Assembly (NCBI GenBank): GCA_963643225.1
Contig: CAVIIX010000019.1
Location: 1-36,575, forward strand
DNA: 36,575 nucleotides
Reading direction: 5' to 3'
Origin: UBA1258 sp963643225
GTDB taxonomy: Bacteria > Bacillota > Clostridia > Lachnospirales > Lachnospiraceae
This document shows positions 15,608 to 21,851 of this stretch, in pieces (position 1 is the stretch's first letter; every line of letters starts with the position of its first letter). A program made the position numbers and the translations under genes. The notes below the pieces were generated by a model. It worked only from the letters and a program-made list of their open reading frames with translations, was not told the DNA's origin and searched no databases.

Positions 15608-15683
15608 ATGAGCAAGCAGCGAAGCGGATTGCGAATATCATTGACATGAGCAAGTAGTGAAGCAAATTGCAAATATCATTTAC
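15608..15683. repeat. Tandem pair of a 38-bp dispersed repeat
   Basis: Two direct copies start at 15608 and 15646 (ATGAGCAAGCAGCGAAGC... and ATGAGCAAGTAGTGAAGC...) with an exact 38-bp period and about 31 of 38 identical bases. A third copy lies inverted at 24302-24330 in a different intergenic spacer and matches the first copy at 27 of 29 positions. All lie downstream of a terminator hairpin and upstream of a metabolic gene. Short open frames running through it have no support as genes. Confidence 0.8.
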
Positions 15684-15719
15684 ATAAATCAGGCGAAAGC
15701 CAATAAAAAGGAGAATATT

Positions 15720-16892
15720 ATGGATAAAAGGGAAATTGCATTAAAGAGTCACAGGGACTGGGCCGGTAAAATTGAAGTTATCAGCCGCTGCCCCGTTACC
15801 AATAAAGAAGAGCTTTCTGTAGCTTATACACCAGGCGTTGCGGAGCCTTGTCTTGAGATTCACAAGGACGTTGATTTATCCTATATCTACACCCGCAGGA
15901 GCAACCTTGTTGCGGTTATAACTGACGGTACCGCGGTCTTAGGTCTTGGTGATATCGGCCCTGAAGCCGGCATGCCTGTTATGGAGGGAAAATGTGCTTT
16001 ATTTAAATCCTTTGGAAACGTAGATGCCTTTCCTCTTTGCATCCGTTCAAAAGATGTAGATGAAATCGTCAATACGGTTAAGCTTTTGGCAGGCTCCTTT
16101 GGAGGCGTCAACCTTGAGGACATTTCGGCACCCAGATGCTTTGAAATCGAAAGAAAGCTTAAGGAGGTATGCGATATTCCGATTTTTCATGATGATCAGC
16201 ACGGCACCGCAGTTGTAGTGCTTGCAGCCATGATAAATGCCTTAAAGCTTGTAAATAAAGACATTAAGGATATAAAGGTTGTTACCTCCGGCGCAGGCGC
16301 CGCAGGCATTGCAATCATTAAGCTTTTAGTAAGCATGGGTCTTAAAAATGTAATTATGTGTGACCGCACAGGGGCCATTTACGAAGGAAGAGAAGGCCTT
16401 AATTCAGAAAAAATCGAGATGGCTAAGATTACAAATAAAAATAAAGAGAAGGGAAGCCTTAAGGATGTAATTAAGAACGCAGACGTATTTATCGGTGTTT
16501 CAGCTCCCGGTACGGTTACTGAAGAAATGGTTAAAACCATGGCTTCTAACCCTATTTTATTCCCTATGGCTAATCCGATTCCCGAAATCGACCCTGAGCT
16601 TGCCAGAAAAGCAGGCGCAGCAGTAGTAGGAACAGGACGCTCCGATTATCCTAACCAGATAAACAATGTCCTTGCTTTCCCGGGTATTTTCAGAGGTGCT
16701 CTTGACGTACGTGCCCGTGACATTAACGATGAAATGAAGGTTGCTGCTGCCTATGCAATTGCTGGTCTTGTTTCGGACGCAAAGCTTAATGCAGAATATA
16801 TCATTCCAAACGCTTTTGATCCACGCGTTGGTAAAGCAGTAGCCGAGGCAGTTAAGAAAGCCGCAATTGAAACAGGAGTAAACAGAATATAA
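15720..16892 (+). CDS. NAD(P)-dependent malic enzyme
   Basis: A protein of about 390 residues that oxidatively decarboxylates malate to pyruvate with reduction of NAD(P). It is the short bacterial form without the phosphotransacetylase-like extension. Visible blocks are VAYTPGVAEPC near residue 38, VITDGTAVLGLGDIGPEAGMPVMEGK, the metal-binding region DIPIFHDDQHGTAVVVLAA, the Rossmann loop VVTSGAGAAGIAI and the PMANPIPEI block. The start at 15720 has AAAAGGAG eight bases upstream; in-frame starts before it lie inside the repeat at 15608-15683 and are not credible. It follows the hydrogenase operon across a terminator and is 16 bp before a GH29 gene. Cofactor preference (NAD or NADP) cannot be assigned by eye. 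It would supply pyruvate and reducing power, fitting the neighbouring redox genes. Confidence 0.93.
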   Translation: MDKREIALKSHRDWAGKIEVISRCPVTNKEELSVAYTPGVAEPCLEIHKDVDLSYIYTRRSNLVAVITDGTAVLGLGDIGPEAGMPVMEGKCALFKSFGNVDAFPLCIRSKDVDEIVNTVKLLAGSFGGVNLEDISAPRCFEIERKLKEVCDIPIFHDDQHGTAVVVLAAMINALKLVNKDIKDIKVVTSGAGAAGIAIIKLLVSMGLKNVIMCDRTGAIYEGREGLNSEKIEMAKITNKNKEKGSLKDVIKNADVFIGVSAPGTVTEEMVKTMASNPILFPMANPIPEIDPELARKAGAAVVGTGRSDYPNQINNVLAFPGIFRGALDVRARDINDEMKVAAAYAIAGLVSDAKLNAEYIIPNAFDPRVGKAVAEAVKKAAIETGVNRI

Positions 16893-16908
16893 AAGGAAAG
16901 ACCGGCTT

Positions 16909-17769
16909 ATGGATAACGAAAAACTTTTAAAAAAATTTACGGACTGGAAATTTGGTTTATTTTTCCATTTTGGAATAAGGACTTATTATAGAAACCACAA
17001 GGACTGGGACAGGGTGGATATGGATGCAGCTGCCTTTAACCCTGTTGCCCTAGATTGTAATCAATGGATTAAGGTAGCAAAGGAAGCCGGGGCAAAATAC
17101 ACGGTTTTAACCACAAGACATCACGACGGCTTCTGCTTATGGCCCACAAAATATACAAGCTACAATATTAAGAATACGCCCTTTAAAGACGGAAAAGGGG
17201 ATATTGTAAAGGAATATGTGGAGGCTGCAAGAAAAGAAAACCTCGGAGTCGGACTTTATTATTCATTAGCCCAGTGGAATCCAAAGGGCATAAGTGCCCC
17301 GGATTTTGAAAATGAAAAGGAATACGATGAATTCATGAAGGGGCAGTTAAGAGAGCTTTTGTCTTCCTACGGTAAAATTGATTATCTTTGGTTTGACGGT
17401 TGCGGAGCTGCAGGGCACAATTTCGATATCGAAGGCATAAAGAAGGTGATTTATTCTCTTCAGCCGGATATTCTTCTTTTTGCAGAGAATAACTGGGAAC
17501 CGACGGTCCACTGGATAGGCAATGAAGACGGATATGCTCCTGAAAATAAAGATAATTACGGCACGGAATGTGACTGTATGCTGAGAGATACGTGGTTTTG
17601 GGACGATAACCCTGAAACCGTCAAGTCAAAAGAAAAATTATGTGAAATGTATAATGCAACCGTTGGTCGTGGCAGCAACATGCTTTTAAACGTGGGACCT
17701 GACATGAACGGTTTAATAGATGAATATGATATCAGGGCTTTAAAGGAATTTAAAGGCTGCCTTAGATAA
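16909..17769 (+). CDS. Short GH29 alpha-L-fucosidase-like protein
   Basis: A 286-residue protein that covers only the catalytic barrel of glycoside hydrolase family 29. Typical blocks are FGLFFHFGIRTYY near the N terminus, AKYTVLTTRHHDGFCLWPTKYT, and YLWFDGCG, where Asp163 is the expected nucleophile; the end reads GRGSNMLLNVGPDMNG, also characteristic. Most GH29 enzymes have 430 or more residues because of a C-terminal beta-sandwich, which is absent here, and there is no signal peptide, so it would act in the cytoplasm on an imported fucoside or related glycoside. The start ATG follows AAAGGAAAG and is 16 bp after the malic enzyme gene, suggesting co-transcription, although the two have no obvious shared pathway. 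Fucose specificity is the family default and is not proven here. Confidence 0.82.
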   Translation: MDNEKLLKKFTDWKFGLFFHFGIRTYYRNHKDWDRVDMDAAAFNPVALDCNQWIKVAKEAGAKYTVLTTRHHDGFCLWPTKYTSYNIKNTPFKDGKGDIVKEYVEAARKENLGVGLYYSLAQWNPKGISAPDFENEKEYDEFMKGQLRELLSSYGKIDYLWFDGCGAAGHNFDIEGIKKVIYSLQPDILLFAENNWEPTVHWIGNEDGYAPENKDNYGTECDCMLRDTWFWDDNPETVKSKEKLCEMYNATVGRGSNMLLNVGPDMNGLIDEYDIRALKEFKGCLR

Positions 17770-17841
17770 CCTTTTGCAGTAATAACTGACTGTTAACTTC
17801 CCTGTGATAACTTCTAAGCATCACAAAAGGAGGACTATAAT

Positions 17842-18879
17842 ATGCTAAATGACCTTCCACAGGATATAGATGTTTTGGAAGAACTGAATATAAGTTGTCT
17901 TGACCCAATGTTAAAGGACTATGCCTTCAGCTCCTTCTTTCTTGCAAGACTTCTTGATAAGACTATGAAGGAAAATAATTCGCTGAAGCGTGAAAATGCC
18001 AAATTAAGGCTTCAGATAGAGGAGTTTTCAAGGGTTAAAAAGTGCTTTGAGGAGCTTAAGACAACGCTTGATGAAATGGGAGATATTTCAAATATCGAGG
18101 ATGCCGATGTTGGTCTTGAAAATTTGGAGGATAAAGAGCACGACGAAATGAAGCCTCTTGGCTTTATTGGAAAGAATCGCGAAAATTTAGAGGCGCTTCT
18201 TGAAGGCGAAAGGTTTTCTTTAGCAGAAGAAAATTTACCTAAAGAAAATTTGCCTAAAGAAAATTCACCTAAAGAAGATTTATCTAAAGAAGCTTTATCT
18301 AAAGAAGCTTTATCTAAAGAAGCCTTATCTATAGAAACAGTAAGCTCTGAGCCGGATGCTGACACTGCAAAAATTTCAGATGCATCAGAACCTGAAGAGA
18401 CGGCAGCGCCTGTTATAGAAGAAGATCTTGATGAAGATATCAGCAGGCTTTTAGAAGCTTTACCTGAAGCTATAACGGAAGCGGCAGATGCGATTTTGGA
18501 GGAAGTACCGACAAAAGAGCCTATAGCTGAGGAAGCTTTAACAGAGGAGCCTTTAACAGAGGAAGCTTTAACAGATGAGGCCTTAACAGAGAAGGCTTTA
18601 ACAGAGGAGGCTTTAATAGAGGAAACTCTTACAGAGGAAACTCATTTAGAAGAGCCTGTGATTGAGGAGCCTGTAATTAAAGAACCTGTTACAGAGGCTG
18701 AACCTGTTACAGAGGCTGAACCTGTGACAGAGGAGGCAGCACCTATAGTAGAAGAACCTGCTTTTAAGCCTGTGGCAGAAGAACCTGCTAAAGCTTTCGC
18801 ACCTACAGTTGAAATTCCTGCAGATCCAAATGCAAAATTGACACCGGAGCAGATAGCAGCGCTGTTTGCAGGAGTATAA
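17842..18879 (+). CDS. Acidic pentapeptide-repeat coiled-coil protein of unknown function
   Basis: A 345-residue protein I do not recognise. Residues 1-30 are a compact conserved-looking start (MLNDLPQDIDVLEELNISC), residues about 35-75 are a leucine-rich coiled coil (MKENNSLKRENAKLRLQIEEF), and the rest is acidic, low-complexity sequence. Two blocks of pentapeptides are encoded by 15-bp DNA repeats: xPKEN/xSKEA (seven units, 18229-18333) and EEALT-like (eight units, 18529-18648), followed by EPVTEA-type repeats. The C terminus is different and ordered-looking: PNAKLTPEQIAALFAGV, which resembles the LSQxEIDALL motif at the N terminus of FliM/FliY. It has no signal peptide or membrane segment. 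AAAAGGAGG precedes the ATG. It is 72 bp after the GH29 gene and ends at a strong terminator. Confidence 0.8.
   Translation: MLNDLPQDIDVLEELNISCLDPMLKDYAFSSFFLARLLDKTMKENNSLKRENAKLRLQIEEFSRVKKCFEELKTTLDEMGDISNIEDADVGLENLEDKEHDEMKPLGFIGKNRENLEALLEGERFSLAEENLPKENLPKENSPKEDLSKEALSKEALSKEALSIETVSSEPDADTAKISDASEPEETAAPVIEEDLDEDISRLLEALPEAITEAADAILEEVPTKEPIAEEALTEEPLTEEALTDEALTEKALTEEALIEETLTEETHLEEPVIEEPVIKEPVTEAEPVTEAEPVTEEAAPIVEEPAFKPVAEEPAKAFAPTVEIPADPNAKLTPEQIAALFAGV
18229..18333 (+). repeat. 15-bp coding repeat, seven units
   Basis: Seven consecutive 15-bp units of the form GAAxxTTxxCTAAA encode ENLPK, ENLPK, ENSPK, EDLSK, EALSK, EALSK and EALSI. The central units are identical in DNA, consistent with slippage expansion that keeps the frame. 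Confidence 0.85.
18529..18648 (+). repeat. 15-bp coding repeat, eight units
   Basis: Eight consecutive 15-bp units of the form GAGGAAGCTTTAACA encode EEALT, EEPLT, EEALT, DEALT, EKALT, EEALI, EETLT and EETHL. It is a second, independent expansion inside the same gene, on a different pentapeptide from the block at 18229-18333. Confidence 0.85.
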
Positions 18880-18919
18880 ATATAAATAAAATCAGTTAAA
18901 TTGCGTATAAAAGCTCAAG

Positions 18920-18950
18920 AAAACCCACTGCCTTTAGGCAGTGGGTTTTA
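18920..18950. terminator. Strong bidirectional terminator
   Basis: AAAACCCACTGCC (18920-18932) and GGCAGTGGGTTTT (18937-18949) pair perfectly over 13 bp with a TTTA loop. It serves both the repeat-protein gene (+) and the converging PurF-like gene (-). Confidence 0.9.
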
Positions 18951-18965
18951 CAATACATTCCATTT

Positions 18966-20381
18966 TTATTCTTTTCCGTTCCAGCAATAGGTACATAATT
19001 TGCACTTGTCAATGCCTACTGCCTCCAGCATGTCATCCAAACGGTTAAAAGCAAGAGATGTAAAATTAAGTTCTTTTCTTATTTCTTCAACCATTGCTTT
19101 ATATTTGTCGGAATCCGGATTGACGTATTCGTCCAGAATCTCCCGAGACACGTTATCAGTACCCTCTAACCGTGCAATAACCCTGCGGGTAATTAAATCC
19201 ATTTCAGATGAGGAGCGTGAAAAGTTCAAATATTTACAGCCGTATAAAAGAGGCGGACAGGCTGGACGGATGTGCACTTCCTTTGCACCGCTTTGATATA
19301 AAAATTCCGTGGTTTCCCTTAGCTGGGTGCCTCTTACAATTGAATCATCTATTAATAAAAGCTTTTTGTCGCGGATTAAATCTTCAACTGCCAAAAGCTT
19401 CATCCTGGCAATCAAATTACGCTGACTCTGAATCGTGGGCATAAAGGAGCGGGGCCAGGTGGGAGTGTATTTTATAAAGGGACGTGAAAAGGGAATTTTT
19501 GATTCGTTGGCATAGCCGATTGCATGGGCAAGACCTGAATCAGGCACACCGGCCACCACGTCAGGAGTGACGGTGTCTCGTTTTGCCATTTTTTCACCGC
19601 ATATATAACGCATTTTCTCTACACTCATGCCTTCATAGGAGCTTGAAGGGTAACCGTAATATATCCAAAGAAAGGTACAGATTTTTAAATTGTCGTTATT
19701 TGGCTCAAGTAATGTTACGCAGGAATCGGGAGTGATGACGCATATTTCGCCGGGTCCTAATTCCTTAAAATCCGAATAGCCTAAATTCTTGTAGGCAAAA
19801 TTTTCAAAGGAAGCACAGAAAGCAGAAGCCTTTTTGCCGATTACAACCGGTGTGCGTCCGTATTTGTCTCTTGCACAGTAAATTCCCTTGGAGGTTAACA
19901 AAAGTAAGGACAGAGAACCGTCTATCTTTTCAAGAGCATAGTGAATACCCTCGACTAGGTTTTCTTTTGCATTAATAAGTGCTGCCACAAGCTCGGTTGC
20001 ATTTATGTCACCGCCGCTCATCTCAAGAAAATGAGAGTGTCCGGTTGAAAAAACCTCCTCGGCAAGCGCTTCTGTATTGTTGATTTTGGAAACTGTGGTG
20101 AGAGTGTAGGTACCGTGGTGAGACCGCACGATTAAGGGCTGAGGCTCGTAGTCTGAAATGCATCCGATGCCGGATGTGCCATGCATAGCCAGGACCTCTT
20201 TGTCAAATTTTGTACGAAAAGGCGAGTTTTCAATACTGTGGATAGCTCTGTTAAAGCCCTCCTGCTCGCTGTAAACACACATGCCGCCGCGGCGTGTGCC
20301 AAGATGGGAATGATAATCAATACCGAAAAACAAATCAAAAACGCAGTCTTCCTTAGACACTACTCCGAAAAATCCGCCCAT
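18966..20381 (-). CDS. purF: PurF-like phosphoribosyltransferase lacking the glutaminase cysteine
   Basis: A 471-residue protein with amidophosphoribosyltransferase architecture: N-terminal Ntn-hydrolase (glutaminase) fold, then a type I phosphoribosyltransferase domain with an intact PRPP loop LLLIDDSIVRGTQLRET (Asp345, Asp346) and the preceding KYTPTWPRSFMPT segment. C-terminal cysteines (CKLCTYC, residues 460-466) and Cys in ACPPLLYGC suggest the Fe-S cluster of Gram-positive PurF. Strikingly, it starts Met-Gly-Gly-Phe-Phe-Gly: normal PurF has Cys as residue 2, the nucleophile, after Met removal. The Arg of HVRY is also replaced (MHGTSG, 66-71) and the NGN oxyanion motif is replaced by VSKINN (97-102). 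The start is firm: AGGAGAA lies just upstream. So glutamine hydrolysis looks impossible; it may use ammonia, take a partner, or do something else. It is on the opposite strand from purEMND at 26372. Confidence 0.85.
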   Translation of the reverse strand: MGGFFGVVSKEDCVFDLFFGIDYHSHLGTRRGGMCVYSEQEGFNRAIHSIENSPFRTKFDKEVLAMHGTSGIGCISDYEPQPLIVRSHHGTYTLTTVSKINNTEALAEEVFSTGHSHFLEMSGGDINATELVAALINAKENLVEGIHYALEKIDGSLSLLLLTSKGIYCARDKYGRTPVVIGKKASAFCASFENFAYKNLGYSDFKELGPGEICVITPDSCVTLLEPNNDNLKICTFLWIYYGYPSSSYEGMSVEKMRYICGEKMAKRDTVTPDVVAGVPDSGLAHAIGYANESKIPFSRPFIKYTPTWPRSFMPTIQSQRNLIARMKLLAVEDLIRDKKLLLIDDSIVRGTQLRETTEFLYQSGAKEVHIRPACPPLLYGCKYLNFSRSSSEMDLITRRVIARLEGTDNVSREILDEYVNPDSDKYKAMVEEIRKELNFTSLAFNRLDDMLEAVGIDKCKLCTYCWNGKE

Positions 20382-20433
20382 TGCTAAATTCTCCTATATT
20401 ATGTTTGTTTTTGCCCCAATACCTTTTCAACTT

Positions 20434-20472
20434 ATCATAAAAAAATTTCAGAGTAAACAAATTTTGAGTCAA
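20434..20472 (-). promoter_or_regulatory. Candidate promoter region of the PurF-like gene
   Basis: On the - strand, TTGACT (20467-20472) and TTGTTT (20455-20460) are possible -35 boxes, and TATGAT (20434-20439) is the best -10, with a 15-bp spacer from TTGTTT. No pairing is ideal. No purine riboswitch or other conserved leader is recognisable in the AT-rich gap 20382-20551. Confidence 0.3.
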
Positions 20473-20551
20473 TTTTAATCGATTTGTTAAGTTTTATGAA
20501 AAATTTTAATTCATAATGTTTTTTACTGTGAGATATGCTAAACTTGTTCTT

Positions 20552-21595
20552 ATGAAGAAAAGAACACTTACACTTATTACGTTTTTATCAATTGCTTTTA
20601 CTTTTGCTGCCTGCAAAAAGCCTGAAACCGTCTATTATGACGCGGCGTTTTCCTATCTTGAAAACGATCAGCCAAATGAAGCGGTTCATAATTTCAAGCT
20701 TTCAATCGAAACCGAAGCAGAGACAAAGGAAGCTCTTAGAGGCCTTGGAATTGCCTATATTTCAAACGGTCAGTATGAAGAAGCAATCGATACCCTGATA
20801 CAGGCATTAAATAAATCTAACGGCCGCATTCGGGAAATTGACTACGACATTAACGATTATTTAGGCTATGCCTACGAAAAGAACGGTGATTATGAGAAGG
20901 CGGTAGACATTTATTCGGCACTTATCACACTTCATCCAAAAGACACTAAAATCTATTACCGCAGGGCTTTGTGCTATTTAATGCTTGGTGAAAAAACCCT
21001 TGCAGAAGAAGATTTTTCATATGTCACAAGCAGGGATTCTGACAACTACGACCTTTATATTCAGATTTTCTTTTCGATTAGGAATGCCGGCTTTGAAACC
21101 GACGCAAATTCCTATTTAAAGGCAGTTTTGGAAGATGGTAATAGAAAAATTTCTGACTACGACCGTGGTCGCATGTACTATTATTTAGGCGACTATTCAA
21201 ACGCAAGAGTCTATCTTGAAAAGGCCAAGGATATGTCGGATCCGGACACGATTTTGATGCTTGGAAAGACCTACGAGGCCATAAATGACTACAGCTACGC
21301 TGCCTCCTTATATGCAAGCTATCTTGATACAAAGGGTAATAACGCTGCAGTTTACAATCAGTTAGGCGTATGCCGATGGAGGCTTGAGGATTATGAGGGC
21401 GCTCTTGTATCCTTTTCCTTTGGCTTGAAATTAAACGATCCGGAATGGAACCAGGAGCTTTTATTTAACGAAGCGGTTACCTACGAATACATGCTTGACT
21501 TTGCTACGGCAAAAGAAAAATTTAATGAATACACAGTCCTTTATCCAAAGGATGAAAAGGCAAAGCATGAGCTTGAATTTTTAGAGACCAGATAA
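20552..21595 (+). CDS. TPR-repeat lipoprotein
   Basis: A protein of about 347 residues starting with a lipoprotein signal peptide (MKKRTLTLITFLSIAFTFAAC): a basic start, a hydrophobic core and Cys21 as the lipidation site, with Phe rather than the usual Leu at -3. The rest is a series of tetratricopeptide repeats, with typical patterns such as EAVHNFKLSIETE, GLGIAYISNGQYEEAIDTLIQAL, GYAYEKNGDYEKAVDIYSALI and LGVCRWRLEDYEGALVSFSFGL. It is expected on the outer face of the membrane as a protein-interaction scaffold; the partner is unknown. ATG 20552 puts the signal peptide at the N terminus; an ATG at 20516 would add 12 residues. There is no Shine-Dalgarno site, and TATGCT (20534-20539) ends only 12 bases before the ATG, so the message may be nearly leaderless. 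Confidence 0.85.
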   Translation: MKKRTLTLITFLSIAFTFAACKKPETVYYDAAFSYLENDQPNEAVHNFKLSIETEAETKEALRGLGIAYISNGQYEEAIDTLIQALNKSNGRIREIDYDINDYLGYAYEKNGDYEKAVDIYSALITLHPKDTKIYYRRALCYLMLGEKTLAEEDFSYVTSRDSDNYDLYIQIFFSIRNAGFETDANSYLKAVLEDGNRKISDYDRGRMYYYLGDYSNARVYLEKAKDMSDPDTILMLGKTYEAINDYSYAASLYASYLDTKGNNAAVYNQLGVCRWRLEDYEGALVSFSFGLKLNDPEWNQELLFNEAVTYEYMLDFATAKEKFNEYTVLYPKDEKAKHELEFLETR

Positions 21596-21717
21596 TCAAA
21601 CCTGCTGTTACATATTTTAGCACAATGCCTCTTAGAAAATACTCTTTTGGTAAAAGCTAAAAAGCCTTGAATTTAAGCCAAAGCTCAAAATTTGTATAAA
21701 ATTTTCAGACAACAAAA

Positions 21718-21765
21718 ACACAAGATATTGGGGTTACATAACATAATTACTTCGATATTTTGTGT
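21718..21765. promoter_or_regulatory. Pair of NrdR-box-like sites upstream of nrdD
   Basis: Box 1, ACACAAGATATTGGGG (21718-21733), matches the NrdR consensus acaCwAtATaTwGtgt at 13 of 16 positions; box 2 (21750-21765, ending TATTTTGTGT) matches at 11 of 16. Their starts are 32 bp apart, the three-turn spacing usual for NrdR box pairs, and box 2 ends nine bases before the -35. The same bases can fold as a long-looped stem ending in a T-run (21714-21771), so a terminator for the upstream lipoprotein gene is a competing or additional reading. Confidence 0.6.
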
Positions 21766-21773
21766 TTTTTTGA

Positions 21774-21802
21774 TTGACTTTTAATATCCTGTTTGGTACA
21801 CT
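21774..21802 (+). promoter_or_regulatory. Sigma-A promoter of nrdD
   Basis: TTGACT (21774-21779), a 17-bp spacer and TACACT (21797-21802). The transcription start would be near 21809, leaving a leader of about 43 bases before the ATG at 21852. Confidence 0.7.
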
Positions 21803-21851
21803 CTTTTTACGGGTTATAAAAGGTATTATCAATGGAGGGAGCGTACCACAA

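Noticed and set aside
15376..15657. 93-residue + strand frame running from hydA through the terminator and repeat
   Set aside because: It overlaps hydA out of frame, has no ribosome site, and its tail is translation of the terminator and the dispersed repeat.
18012..18365. - strand frame with a SLDKA-type peptide repeat
   Set aside because: It is the reverse reading of the 15-bp coding repeats of the gene at 17842; the + frame has a proper start, ribosome site and terminator.
21714..21771. Plain intrinsic terminator after the TPR lipoprotein gene
   Set aside because: Not excluded, but the 26-base loop, weak G+C stem and the two NrdR-like boxes at 32-bp spacing make a regulatory reading better; recorded as NrdR boxes with termination as an alternative.
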